Origin: Casuarina equisetifolia
Taxonomy: Eukaryota; Streptophyta; Magnoliopsida; Fagales; Casuarinaceae
DNA length: 64,000 nt
Direction: 5' to 3'
Assembly: GCA_028551475.1 (NCBI GenBank)
Contig: CM052354.1
Span: 28,357,258-28,421,257 of the forward strand
A model generated the notes under the pieces. It was not told the DNA's origin and did no database searches. It saw only the letters and a program-made list of their open reading frames with translations. Positions 1 through 12,801 of the stretch are shown here, piece by piece. The first letter of the stretch is position 1. Each line of letters starts with the position of its first letter. The translations under genes and the position numbers were made by a program.

Positions 1-916
1 TTATTTATAGTTTTTACACGTCATTAGGTGAGTGGGATTTGGATTGTGATGCGGGGACTAGGCGGAGGGATAGTTTTTATTGTCCACATTCAATGAATCT
101 TTGGAAGCGTCCAGGTTCATTGACCAAATACAGTGCCTGCAAATAGCCTTCAAAGCCGACCCCTAAAAAGGGGAACCAAGCACGTTTCCAAACAAGGAAC
201 TGTGAAGGGTCAATGTTAGCATTTTTTGTTAATATTAAAAGATCCTAGTTAAAATAATTCTATAAGAACTTTTAAAGTTGTAAAAATTTAGTATGAATAA
301 TAATTTATTTCACTTAAACTGTTTATTAATATTTATCATGACATATGAAAATGCCAATCAATATTTGACTTAAAAAACACTACTAAAAGATCCATTCTTT
401 TTGTCTTTTATTGGGTTGGTTTTAATTAAACAAATAAAGTTTTGTAACGAGTTTATGGGGCTTAAGATAGGTTTGAATTTATGGCAGTTTGAATTAAGAA
501 CAATATTTAAGAGTAATTGAGTGTAACTTGTCATTAAGTCATGGATTACATTCGTTACAATTTTTCTAAAAAATAAGCCTTATAAGTTATTTTTTAGCTG
601 ACGACGTTTGGTTCTACGATCTCATGAAACAAAACAAAATATTTCTATCATGGCATAATGGTAGAAGAGAATATCCGATTGGCACATAATTTGTTGACAC
701 CCTTACGTTATGTCCTTCCAAAGACCAATATTGGGTGATTGGAGAGCGGTTTTGTCGCGGCTTCGAGTAGAATATGCCGGACATAATGCGCTTCTTGTCC
801 TCAGACGGGTCCATGTTTTTCAAAATCCTTAATCTCCTCCGGGGAATCCGTATCTAACCGCATTGCTGGGTTATGTACATTCAATTCTTCATCATTGCCG
901 GTAAGTGGGTGATGAA
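1..916. other. Intergenic, no gene seen
   Basis: AT-rich sequence without a convincing coding region. A 69-codon minus-strand frame at 614-823 has somewhat balanced composition but matches no family I recognise and has no splice partners, so it is not called. Confidence 0.5.
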
Positions 917-1340
917 GCTATGACGTCATCAGGCCCAAGCCCTTTGTAAGTTTGTGTCACGGCCCACCATTCCCAATTAGCAAGATTGGGCCTGGCTTCC
1001 TTGTAATCAGGCCCATTTTATTTTATTTTTGGTCCAGGCCCGTATATCCCAAATGGGCTATATGGGTCGGGCCAGAAGGCCCAATAAATAGTTTACTGGT
1101 CAAAGGTGTTCTGAATTTTTAAGAGATGACGCCATTATGTAATCAGGCCCAAACTTTTGTAGGTTTGTGCCACGGCCCATCTTCCCAATTAGCAAGAGTG
1201 GACCTGGCTTCCTTGTAATCAGGCCCGATTTATTTTATTTTTAGGCCAGGCCCGTAAATCCTAGATGGCTAATGGGTCGGCCCAGCCGACCCACTAAACA
1301 GTTTGATGATCAAAGGTTTTCTGAATTCTTAAGGATGCTT
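917..1340. repeat. Tandem duplication, two ~210-bp GGCCCA-rich units
   Basis: Unit 1 runs from about 917 to 1126 and unit 2 from about 1127 to 1340. Both contain, in the same order, a TGACG motif, AATCAGGCCC or close variants, CACGGCCCA, CCCAATTAGCAAGA, CTGGCTTCCTTGTAATCAGG, a TTTATTTTATTTTT run, a cluster of GGGCC/GGCCC words and a CAAAGG-TTCTGAATT end. Unit 1 has a perfect TGACGTCA palindrome at 921-928; unit 2 has TGACGCCA at 1127-1134. GGCCCA/TGGGCC words are known plant promoter site II elements bound by TCP factors. The module lies roughly 200-600 bp upstream of the probable ceramidase transcript start. Confidence 0.75.
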
Positions 1341-1532
1341 TAGTCGTACTGTTTAAAGTTGGAAAAGACATGTCAGCACGACTTTACTCGACTTGCAATG
1401 TGTACGGAATAAAGATAAATAAATTAAATTTTTGGAGATTATCGAGGCGGTAGAATCTGATATATTTCATTGGATTTTTCTAATCCGACGGTGGAAATTG
1501 GACTGCATTAATTACCTGAAGAAGCTAAAACC

Positions 1533-1554
1533 GAGGAGGAGGAGGAGGAGGAGG
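1533..1554 (+). repeat. (GAG)n microsatellite
   Basis: Seven perfect GAG units lie in the presumed promoter or 5' leader of the ceramidase gene. Confidence 0.9.
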
Positions 1555-1714
1555 ACATAAGAAGGAAATAACTGGGGTAGGCTGCCGTCTTCTCCTGTCC
1601 CTTTGAACGCTGCAAAGTGACTCTCTTTTGCCTTTTCTTTTTGGTTGAAGCTTAGAGAGGCGGAGATTGGGGCCTGAGGGGATGAGGATAATGAGATCTG
1701 ATTCAGCGAAATTG

Positions 1715-2309
1715 GTAAGTTTTGTGTTATGAAATGCTATTTTCTTTGGCACGATGTGTTTTGATTGTGGTCAATGAGATTGGATCTTTTCGCATTTCGG
1801 TTGTAGTCGATGTGATTTGCTGAATTTTTCTGAAAGGAATTTTTTGTTGACCTGGGTCTCGCGTGGACGTCAGTTTTTCCGTTCACGTAGTTATGTTTTT
1901 CTGATGTTCACTTTAACTTTTTTGGGAGTTTTGTGTTTCTCATCAAGGTCTTCGTTTCCTGTCGGTAATGATTGATTTCTTCCTAAACTTGGATATTTTG
2001 GGGCCCTGCATGATTTTTGATCTGTATCATGCTGGTAACGCGCTATCAGTGTATTTGAGGCTATTTATAAACCAAAAATGCTCTGGGAAGATGCAAAAGT
2101 AGGGAAAATTCGTGGAGATATTGCGTTACAGAGGCACGAAATCTATTATCTTTGTCAAACACTCCTGTTATGTAACTCATTTTGTAATTATATTGTTACT
2201 GCGCGTTGCAAGAGACTTAATAAATGCAATTTTTTGGATTTGTTTCCATCATAGTGAAATTTTACCATGAAAGCATTGTTTGGTTGCTGACTCAGCTTTT
2301 TTTCTGCAG
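1715..2309 (+). other. Probable 5'-leader intron of the ceramidase gene
   Basis: A strong donor (ATTG/GTAAGT) and an acceptor behind a pyrimidine tract (CTTTTTTTCTGCAG) enclose an AT-rich stretch without coding frames. The ATG follows 85 bases after the acceptor. This is inferred from splice motifs alone. Confidence 0.6.
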
Positions 2310-2394
2310 GCACATTGTTTGCAACTTTTATGATCTCCACTACACCTCAGCATAAAGGATCCTACTAAATATATTCCATAGATTACAAAGCAGA

Positions 2395-3970
2395 ATGGCT
2401 GATGGAACACCAAGTTTCTGGGGTCCTGTGACTTCCACTATTGAGTGTTGTGAGAAGAATTATTCCCATTCTCCCTATGTTGCTGAATTTTACAACACCA
2501 TATCCAACTTCCCAACCATTCTTTTGGCCCTCTTCGGTCTCATCAATGCCTTAAGACAACGGTTTGAGAAGAGATTTACTGTTCTTCACCTATCTAATAT
2601 GGCACTTGCCTTTGGAAGCATATTATACCACGCCACATTGCAGAGTGTGTAAGTAATTCTCAGAGTTATGTGCAAGCTTAATTGCTGTGTAACTGGTTGG
2701 TCGCATATGGTGTTCGGGTCTTGAAATAGTACAAATGAGATATGTTGATAAATGCTTTAGTTGGTGGGTGATTAAGGAAACTCTGCTAGCTGAAGGGTGA
2801 AAAGCTCTTTTGGTTGTCTTGTGTACTATATGCTTCAAAGATGGATTTCTGCGAGCCTTGACATGGAAATATTTTGGCAGCTCAGCCTACTACTACCCCT
2901 TTTCATTTAGTTACTTACTACCTATATAATGTTTTGAGCCTCTGAGATTCTATTGTGAATAAGGAGACGTTAGCATCTTGACATTGTGCGTCTCCTAGCA
3001 AACAAGCCACTAATTGACTTGCAGCAAGGAAACAATATTGAGTTTGTATAACTGTCTCATGTCATGTTACACGGGTACTGGCAACAAATCTTAAACTATT
3101 TAATTATATTCTGGAGAAAATTAGGATTTAAGGCCTTATGTAAGCTGCTTCATGTAGATAGATTTAGGTTTTGAATTGAATAAGTTGGTGTTTTTCATTG
3201 GAGTGGGATGAAAATGCTCTTATTCTGTCTCACTTGCAAGCTGAATATACTGGAGCCGCATATGGAGGGGCTAAACAAAATTGATCTTGTGCACGTACAC
3301 TCAAGTGTACATACATTTTAGGCTGGATATCTTTCTGCCTTAAGTAATATCAAGTATTGATTAGGATAGAATTAGCATTATTTGACAGTACCTTTATATA
3401 TGCATGATTGTTGCCGTCAACATTTACACTAGGAAGTTTTCTGCATTCATCTCCAGGCAACAGCAGAGTGATGAAACTCCAATGGTTTGGGAGATGCTAC
3501 TTTATATGTACATCCTGTACTCACCAGATTGGCATTACCGCAGCACAATGCCTATCTTCCTCTTCCTTTATGGTGCCTTTTTTGCTGTTGTTCATGCAAT
3601 TGTCAATTTCGGCATTGGCTTTAAAGTGCATTATCTGATCTTGTGTCTCCTCTGCATTCCCCGAATGAACAAGTATTACATCTACACACAAGATGCTTCT
3701 GCTAAGCGTCTCGCAAAGCTATATCTGGCCGCCCTTGTCCTTGGTGGCTTGTGTTGGCTTGGTGATCGTTTTTTCTGCGAGGAGATATCTCATTGGCCGA
3801 TTAATCTGCAGGGCCACGCTATGTGGCACATCTTCATTGCTTTTAGTTCCTACTTTGCAAACACCTTCCTAATGTTTTGCCGTGCTGAGCAGCTGGAATG
3901 GGCTCCCAAGGTTGTCTATCTTATGGGTGTTCTTCCTTATGTGAAGGTCAAGAAACCAAAGACCCAATGA
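2395..3970 (+). CDS. ACER: Alkaline (phyto)ceramidase, ACER/CES1 type
   Basis: Two coding exons, 2395-2648 and 3457-3970, join in phase 2 (GTAAGT donor, CCAG acceptor) to give 255 residues, the length of the Arabidopsis enzyme as I recall it. The family is a seven-span ER/Golgi membrane hydrolase that splits ceramides into sphingoid base and fatty acid. Visible signatures are the AEFYNTISN segment near residues 30-38, SILYHATLQ with a candidate metal-ligand His near residue 79, YSPDWHYRSTMP near 106-117, and GHAMWH near 204-209 with two more candidate ligand histidines. A 5'-leader intron is likely: donor at 1715, acceptor ending at 2309. The gene runs tail to tail with CDP-diacylglycerol synthase. 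The reading frame that continues past 2648 stops at once, which supports the splice. Confidence 0.95.
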
Positions 3971-5282
3971 AGAACACAAAGGTGATGATCTAGGGTTCCT
4001 TGAAGCATTTAGCAGGTGACCAGTTTTGTTTTCTTCTCTAGATGCTTTTGAGTGTGAAATGCATATTGCACTGGCTTGGGGGGCTCCCATCAATGTTTTC
4101 TCTGTAGAAGTATTAACCTGTACCATTGTTATATGCCTTTGTTGGTAAGTACGAGATCATTGCTTCTGGATATGCTGAGATTTGTTTTTCCGGTTTTAGA
4201 TTTGTTTCCCAGTTTAGAAACCTTCAGTCTGGTGATGATTTGTGATTGAACTCTTGAGAGAATCAGGAGGTCAGATTTTGTTAGCTTCAATTCTTGAATG
4301 GACAATTGAATTTGGGTCTTTCCTATTAAAGCCGGTTCATTATTCTTTGCTTTGTGATATCATGCTTATTTGTTTATTGCGGTTAACTGGAAATGGTGGA
4401 GCTGCGTTGCCAGTGGAGGAACACAGTCAATCGGAGGATGTCTACAGCCGGATCCTCAAAATCTCCACCACAAGATGCTTTATAGCAACTTTCCCCATCA
4501 GAAGGGTACGGCATCAGTGATGCAAAAGGCTTTGAATTTTGGTTTGCTTCAGCAATTGCCAGATTCTTAAAAGTTTTCCTCGTCTGATCGAAGTCATTTT
4601 CTGCAGTTTATTGATCCATTCCCATTGTTTTCATCATAGTATGATTTGATATTCATCTCCACCATTCTTGATCTTAAACTCCTATAGAAGTTTAGCAAAT
4701 CCAAACGTAGAAGCTCAATGCATTCGTATTTGCTCTCCAATTTTCTCTCTCAACGTCATAGCGTTCAGAGGGAGTATCAGATGCCACTCCTGGCTGTATC
4801 AACTGAATTTAAAACGCCCTTTGCTGTGTTTGGTAGCTGAGAAAAATGTATGAGGGGCAAGAACTTCATGATTTACTAAGATGCTGAAAGGAAAAAATAC
4901 AATTATTCATACAATTACATTCTGGTGTCAGATGGCAGTTGTCTTTTACCTTCGACAAGTTCATGGAGAGCTAATTCAATCCCCTTGATCAATTCGCACA
5001 GAAATGAGATCTAGCTCATTTGAATTGCAAAGGAAATCCGGCTTTAAATTCGTGTGTGAGAGGGAAAGGGAGCAATCCACACTACACTGAGAGTTTAGAA
5101 TATACAGAATGTGCCGACTGAAGAATTAGTGACCTGAATATTTGAATGGGGTGGCACTAGCAAAATGGAACCCGATACAATATACAAATATCATCCTGTT
5201 CGCTTGCCATTAGGCCAACATGTATATAACCGCGGGCGACAGAGAAGACATCAGACAACACACAGGTTATGGTCATGGAGAA
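3971..5282. other. 3' flanks of two convergent genes
   Basis: Holds the 3' untranslated region of the ceramidase gene and, at the far end, that of the oppositely oriented CDP-diacylglycerol synthase gene. The frames at 4242-4853 and 5165-5353 look random. No other gene is seen. Confidence 0.6.
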
Positions 5283-8200
5283 CTAAGATTGTCCAGCCAA
5301 CCTCTCCTGTAAGATCTCTCCAAGCCTTGTGTATAGAGCTAGCTGCTCCTTGAATGTGAGGTTCATCAAAATCTGAAAAGCAGTCACCATCAGCTAATAT
5401 ATTCATACTATTCATGCAACTAACTGTGAAGGCAAATTTTTTTATGAATATGTGAAATACAGTACCTGGTCCAGGATCCTCTCAACTGAGAGGCTTTGGG
5501 GCACAACAAATGACTGATGATAGATGTAAGCAAAGACGGCCATCACCATCTACAATTGAAGAGCTCATTAATCACAGAATAATGCATGACATTGGCCTTC
5601 TAAGTCTACAGACCAGGACATAGTTATTTAGCGACACTTCACAAGTTGAGTAAATGGCCCTTTGGTTCAAGCAGATGCCAAGTCAAGCAGCAGCTAGGCC
5701 AGAGCTTCTTTTTTTTTTTTTTCCAACATTTAAAAAGGATACAAAAACCAACCCTTTTCCAAATAGTAGACTGAGAGACAAGAAATGCAAATCTAAATAA
5801 ATACCCTAGACTAATAAGATGAGGAGAAAATGACATCACTTTCGAAGAATACAAAACCACACATCAAGGGCATTAGTAAGGATAAGGACCTAGCCACCGG
5901 TCCCAAACTGAGCAAAACCTTCTAGTAAATACAGCTGAATTTTCAGCATATGAGTAGGTATATGTAGATTTCAGTCATCATGGCCCAAGTGTTATTGATT
6001 GGGGGTACTGATAGCCATGTGTCAGAGAGGTTTTTGTTTGACATGGAGGCTGGCCGGGTGGCAATCAAAAAAAGATCAATTCATGTATTTAGCCTGGTAA
6101 TCAATTTGTCTAAATACTACAAAAATTGTATAGAAAAAAGGAAAAATAAGGAGAACAAAAGAGAGAGAGAAGCCATAGTTGGAACACTCATTCAAACTTC
6201 ATGAGATCGTACCTGGCAATCCATTCTATCAGTAATTCCACCATGTCCAGGAATACTATCACCAAAGTCCTGTTGAAAAAGATAGACAATAGCAAATAGT
6301 GTGTAACTTATTGGAAGCTTGATATCTTTAATGTCTGAAATCACTTGGAAAGTATCCGGGGCAAACCTTAATTTTGAAAGCTCTTTTGAAACCACTAGCA
6401 AAGAAGCCTCCAAAAGGTGCAATTATAGAAGCAAACAAGCCCAGACAGAGAGCGTGCCACTGAACAGGCAAAATTGAGACTTCTTTCCAAGGAAACTGTG
6501 TAAGCAAATAACAGCTTGGGATGCATTAGAATCTGAGTTAATTTTTGAAGATTCAAGATCTACATCTCATTTGCTAAAGTGGGACTTTAGACATGGGCAA
6601 GCTTTGTAAAATCTGAGTTTCTAAATCCCACATGGCTAAAACAGTGGAGAACAGCTGGGTTTTCAACCTTTAAAATTCAGACAAAACTGTAAGAGAGAAG
6701 GATTTTTAAATAAACTAATCCATTATTCAATAAGGAACCAAAGAACAGCACCGTACTATTAACTTAGAAGGTAAAATGTGATACATGAAAGCATATATGT
6801 TTCACTCCTACAACCACAACATTTAACAGTCCTATTTAATAACCACGTCCTAACACCGTATTTACTTTTGTGAATTACAATTAAGCATGAACAATTTAGT
6901 GAGGCATCACAATTTCTGGGCTGACATGAATATACTGAAAGTCAGTTCACTCACCCATTGAGCAATCCATCCTGGTAAAGTGAAATGCTCAGGCTTAAAC
7001 AATGGGCCAGGATCACAGTTAAGCCACCCAGTTGATAAATCCTGCATACATATCTCAGAGAAATAAGATTTAAGTTTGTTCAGAACTTATACTTTATGAC
7101 TTTTCAAACATCAAGGACTTACTCTCCATCAAAAGAATTACCTTCCTTGGACATGTTAGCCAGGGGAAACGACCCATGATTTTTGCAAGCTGCATAAATA
7201 TATGTAACAGACCTATCAAGATATACTCACTTGCATAATATAAACGCAGTTAAGTGTGAGAACAAAATGTAAGGTAACGTAAAAGGTAATTGAAAAGGAA
7301 ACTATTCATTAATGCTTTGTTTCTTGTCACCGCTTTAACAACATTGTCAGCGAGAAGCAAGGATTAAAACGCAGAATGCTCAAATTAGTTGTACTTTGAC
7401 CATAAACATAATAAACCAGAAGTGTATTCACTGTGACCAAGAAGGAAACCTGAGCTTACCAGAAATGCAGAGATGATAGTAGTAACAGATGCTCCAATGA
7501 ATCCCTCCCAAGTTTTCTTTGGAGATAACTTGATTAAAGGGGTTCTTCCAAAAAAGAAACCAAACACATAAGCAGCAATGTCATTGATAGCTATAAGAGT
7601 CGCTGGAAGAAGAAACCTGCATCAAAACTCACATACTTTCAAAGAGAACCTCAGAACGTAAAACTTGATTATAGACCAGAGAGACCAAATTAAAGATTCA
7701 AGAAGTTTTCATAATATGAACACAATTGGCAACAGATACAAGAAATGATACGCAAAGGCCATGTAAAATGAGCACAATATGAGGCACAGATAAAGAAATA
7801 CAAACGCTGCTCTTTTGATTGCTATTTTTCAAGGACGTAGGCATTGCGAAATTTATTATTTTCATGAGGTCCTAGATTATATTGATAAGAATAATATGCA
7901 ATAAAGCAGAGTATCATTTCAAGGGAGCAAAGAAATCAGTAAATACATAAAAACCTAGAAAGGAATGTCAAAGAGCACAAGAGAAGAACTGAAATAATCT
8001 TAATGGACTCTCCACATCTGAGAAGTCCCCAGAAAAGCCTTCAAAATCCAAGCTTCCCTCCAGCTTATCAAGTAGTAGAGTCAAAACTAGAACCTGTTAA
8101 CTACTCCGTTGTTGCAAAGTATAGATGGTAACCTTTCCTTTATGACTATTCTAAAAATAATATGAAACTTCCGAAAGAGAAAATCCATACTTCTTAACCT

Positions 8201-10234
8201 TTCTATATAACCTCACATTTGTTCAAAGATAGAAGTGATGCGTCTCTAAGAACAAATAAGGCTATTCTCGCAAGATTGTCATATACTCACATTTTTAACA
8301 ACAATCTTGCAATTTCAATTCACATCATCCATTCCAAGACAAATGAATGAACAAACTTTCATGTGGATCAATAGGGTTGTCTTTTGGCCTGTTAATTATC
8401 CACTTCATGAAGAGCATGCCATCTTTGTTATTACAAATCTCAGAAGATCAACAACTGGTACATGAAGATCAAGATGCTATTAGTCCTTCTAGATAAGTCT
8501 GAACAATTCAATAAATTCACTACACTAAACCAATTAATATCTCTAATATGTCTCATTCTATGTTATAATCATGTTGAGTATTAAGTGCTAAAAGGCAGGT
8601 ATCAAAAGAAAACGTGCAAATAAAGAGCCTTAAGGGCAGTATATCAACGGAAGGGAACAGAAGGTGAGTGTGTCAATCGTCCAAACTTTGAAATTAAAGT
8701 TCGTCAACAAGACCCACAATCAATCTATATTTTTTTTCTTAACACAATTTACTTACCAGAAAATCCCTTCAAAAATGTTGGCAACAGTGAAGGAAGACTG
8801 CGCAAACACAACAATCAGAATCATGTGTGTCCATGCATACTGGCCAAACTGATACTTGTACATCTTCTTCTTTAATGTAAGAATGAACCACATAAAACCT
8901 GCATCCCGTTGCACAAGAAATATTGTTATCAGCAGCCCGATCAAAGAAAATAACAGTAAAGCAACACTGCAAAACTGCAGTAACCAAGCGACAAAAGCAT
9001 CATGCTTATAGAACAAACTATTGTAAAATTATAAAGATATAAATGCTGAACCTTCTCGAATGAAAGATAAAGTACATAGATAGTAGCTGGATGTCAAAAT
9101 TCCTCGTACTCTAATGTGGAAGGACAAAAAATAAAAGGAAGAAGAAAAAAGAAAAAAGAAAAAGATGTAAGACGAACCTGCAATGTATGAGAAATAACAG
9201 ATAGCCATATGATACTTGAAAAGGCTGCTCACAAGCCGATACAAAAAATTTTCCGAGGTCATGGTATTGACAAGACGTTGGCTGAGAAGGCGGCCATATA
9301 CAAATAGCATGGCAGTGAAGAAGAAGTGCCTGGACATAGAAATTGAAACAAACAAAGATGCATCAGAGGTAACAAATAAAATCCTAAGTTCAAATAACGT
9401 CACATGATTCCTTCATAGGGGAACAAATTTTGATTCACATAGTGGTACTAAAATAACATTCTTACCAATTCAATAGCCTAAATCCGGGGAGACGTTTGTC
9501 TTCATGTGATTTCCTAAGTAGATTGAACAGCTCTCTAGCCATAAAGATTTGGATAACAACAACCATAGCCATGATATAAAGGTGACCCATGTAAATGATA
9601 AATACAAAGCCCGCAATCATCCAAATAGTTGAGTATGCACGGATCCACATTGATCTGTATTTATTGCGGTCGTCAACAAGCAAATCACCTCCATTTGCTT
9701 TGCTATCCTCTGCTATTGCCTGATAGCCCAGAAGGAAAATAAATCAAATTTTGCATTGAAAATCCATGCCTTCAGTGAATCCATTATGTACTGAACTCCC
9801 ATACTCTCCCAATTTAGTGTGCCAATTTAAAAATGTCAGACCACCAAACAACTAAATTGTGACAATAGCAAAAGGGATGAAATGGATGCCAAAAAAATTG
9901 TATTTCAACATAATACACAGGCAATAGCATCACTAAGCCCATAATTATAAAACAGGGGAATGAAAGCAACAAGTAGAAGCACTGCAGAAGGACCCCATGA
10001 TATGTAACAAGAACTTAAGCATTGCAGTAGTTCCATCAGCGATGCTAGAGAAATTTGATTCTATCTGCGAGAAGATATTATTCACACACAGTTACACAGA
10101 ACCACAGACAAGTATCATGACTCATTTTTGACCATATGTAAGTTAACTATGTAGACAACCTCATTTGAACGTCTACGATGTCGAATACGCCCACTAGGAG
10201 TTGATGGATTGCCTGCACTACTATCTTTCTGCAT
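5283..10234 (-). CDS. CDS1: Phosphatidate cytidylyltransferase (CDP-DAG synthase)
   Basis: Makes CDP-diacylglycerol from phosphatidate and CTP, the precursor of phosphatidylinositol and phosphatidylglycerol, in the ER membrane. Eleven coding exons on the minus strand: 10160-10234, 9466-9719, 9178-9329, 8757-8898, 7460-7616, 7142-7189, 6955-7041, 6367-6495, 6213-6269, 5466-5549, 5283-5372. They total 1275 bases, or 424 residues, close to the 421 I recall for Arabidopsis CDS1. The N-terminus has a basic [10 protein letters not shown] segment typical of eukaryotic CDS. Several membrane spans follow, with [14 protein letters not shown] and the family signature [18 protein letters not shown] (exon 9). 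It is the eukaryotic ER type (CDS1/2/3) rather than the plastid type, and the numbered symbol is by resemblance. Confidence 0.95.
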
Positions 10235-10303
10235 GGCTTTTTGTACAATTTGTACTCCCTAGAGTAAACAATAGGAGTATGTGTATTGCAGAAAAATATC
10301 CAC

Positions 10304-11089
10304 CTGCAACATAAAACCGGGATATAATAGTTAGCAAATAAATTAACAAATAGAGTTGCAGAGGCAAGGAAGGAGGAGATTAATCACAAAATGATTTTGA
10401 AAAGGGCTAAGGCATTGAATATCTAGATAAGGGAAAAAAATTCAAAGAGAATTGATTCCAGGAACTTAGCTAACAGCAGAAATTTGGTCAGCGCCAGATA
10501 TAATTTTATATCAACTAGTTCATATACAACGCTTCAGCCAAGGGCAAATCCTGTCTATAGACTTGTGCTTATAAAGGTTCTGTGTTAATGACTGAGTGAA
10601 TCAGTGAAATCACTTAATATTGCATGAACATACGAAAATGAAAGAGCAAATCTAGAACTCTAATGAAAACCGCAGTACCAAAGCTAAGAGAAACTTTTAA
10701 CATACAAGGCAAGTTCCATAATAAACCACAACCCCAAAAAGAAAACAACCGCTTCGACGATTTCCCAAAACTTTCCGCTCCAAAATGCACAAAAAACCAC
10801 GATACTCCCTTTACTTCAACTGAAACATTATTCCAAGAATTGAAACCCCAAAAGGAGCTCAAATCTATCCAACACTCCCACACTGGAACCCCCCAAACAA
10901 ATCTCAAAAACCAGGCATTCCAAGTCTAGAACTATATCTCAGGGAAACCAAACCGCCGGAAACAAAACAGCTCCCTGAGCCAAATTTGAATCACGGCAGG
11001 CCATTTCGAAAGCAAAATTTGATCCTAAAACTCCACGACAAACAACACATATACACTTAAAAGAGAGAGACACGGGAAGAGATTCAAAC
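10304..11089 (-). other. Probable 5'-leader intron of CDP-DAG synthase
   Basis: A minus-strand donor (CCAG/GTTTGAATC) lies at 11089 and an acceptor (GTTGCAG) ends at 10304. The first coding ATG is 70 bases beyond. The leader exon would lie at about 11090-11215. Frames inside the interval show no conserved protein. Confidence 0.5.
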
Positions 11090-11229
11090 CTGGTGCGGTT
11101 GGCCAGAGCGCGTGGCCGAGGGAGATATGTAGAGCCAGAGCGACAAGGAACCGAATACGAATAATAGAGGCAGCGAAGCAAAGGCACGCTTTTACTTGTT
11201 ACTGTGTGTTGTGAAATGCAAAGCAAAAT

Positions 11230-12257
11230 TCACATCCACAGTTTTTTTTTAAAATAATAATAAAAAAAAAATGCAGCCAAGACCCGCAGACCCGCGAAGC
11301 CCACGGTGCGCGCGCGACCCGGTGTGTGACCCGAAAGCTACTCTACGGCCCGCTCACCCATTGCGCAACCCGACTCCGTGTGACCCAAAAGCATGTGCTC
11401 GTGACCCAACTGTATTGTTCTTGACCCGACTTTGCCACCCACCTCCATGTGAAACTCGAAAGATCTGCATCGAAGCTGGAATTTGCTGAATTTTGAAGAA
11501 ATCTAAGAAGAGTGGAAGTTTGTGAAGAAATATTTGTGATTCAAGCATCGGTAGAAGATCAAACCAAAATGACCCTTGTAGTGTACCGTTTGATTGATTG
11601 AGCAAGAAATGACTAAATCAAGTGTTTCAGAAGCTAAAAAAAAATATATGGGTTTGTTAAGAAAGAAGCATATTTATTGATATGAGATGTACTCACAAAT
11701 ATTTGATTCAAGATTGAAGAAGAAAGAGGAAGATTCAAGAGAAAACTTGAGATTCGACCTACTACCCAAAAAATAACCCGCAAAGACCCGAAAAGTGAAA
11801 AAAAAAAAAAAACTTAGCTGAACGGTGGCGTTTTGAGAAGCAAATTTAGTGGAAGACCTATAAACTCCTTTCTTCTGTATCTCAGAGAAAGATAATTCAT
11901 ATATGATCTACAAGCTGCCACTGGTATGAGAATGATGAACAATTATTTTCATATGAGAGGAGTAGCAACTGTTCTATCTTATGGTTGGATAGATAAATGT
12001 TTGAATTTCTGTGACTATTTTTAATAAGACTTACTAAATATCAAAACCTTATTACACGAAATCCTATTTTTTAAGAATACATTGAGGGCGTAGGCATTAT
12101 TGATAGAGACCAAGTTATAAACTAGGGTTTATTAAGACTAATGTTGCAAGCTTCTGAAATACAATGGGATCTTTATAAAGTTGATGATTATGAGTGTTAC
12201 ATGAAATTGGATTGGAAAGTCCAATGGCAAAACGAAGGGGATTTCTTAACCCGTTAT
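11230..12257. other. Intergenic, with a GACCCG-rich patch
   Basis: Upstream of CDP-DAG synthase. The first 200 bases (11280-11450) hold about eight copies of GACCC(G/A) or AACCCG words and are far more GC-rich than the surroundings. Two more lie near 11777-11793. The rest is AT-rich. It abuts the truncated 5' LTR of the copia element and does not match the missing LTR start, so it may be an older insertion or a rearrangement product. Confidence 0.45.
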
Positions 12258-12747
12258 CGTCTGATCAAGGTCAATCCGTGGTCCGATTAAGCTGATTTTT
12301 TGTCAACAGGTTCGGGATTGGGTGTTCTTCATTATGAACAGTTGGATCATCGTTTGGAGCTCTTGAAGTTAGTAGATCTTGGTAAAAAATATGGGTGATA
12401 TTTCTTCAACTTTTCTTGGTTAAGTTGTTGTTTACAATTTGTTCTTCACTATTCATTGGTGATTCTATTATTGTTGAATCAATAAATCTTAGTCTTGTTG
12501 CTATTGTTAAGGACTTGATTGGGTTGTAACCTAATGATTTATATAGTGGAAATTTGGGTAGACTCCGTGATCGGTCCCATGGTTTTTTTATCCTTCACAT
12601 TGGAGGGGTTTTTCCACGTAGAAATTCTTTTGTGTTGAGTGTGATATTTGCTTATTCTACTTATGATTCAAATACATCATTGGTGTTTTAGTATTTCCTC
12701 ATAGGTTCAATTAAAGTAGAAAACGTTATACGTCGTTTTTCCCATCA
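12258..12747 (+). repeat. Truncated 5' LTR of copia element
   Basis: Aligns over its full length, with almost no gaps, to 17066-17556 of the 3' LTR and ends in the same CCATCA. By eye I count about 30 differences in 490 bases, most of them transitions. The first ~197 bases of the LTR, present at 16869-17065, are missing here and replaced by unrelated sequence, so no target-site duplication can be tested. Confidence 0.85.
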
Positions 12748-12750
12748 AAG

Positions 12751-12762
12751 TGGTATCAGAGC
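12751..12762 (+). other. Primer-binding site, initiator Met-tRNA type
   Basis: TGGTATCAGAGC, complementary to the 3' end of plant initiator methionine tRNA, lies three bases after the 5' LTR. This is the standard priming site of plant Ty1/copia elements. Confidence 0.9.
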
Positions 12763-12801
12763 TTAGGTTGTGGTTGTTTTATTTTTGGATTTGATTAAAC
12801 G

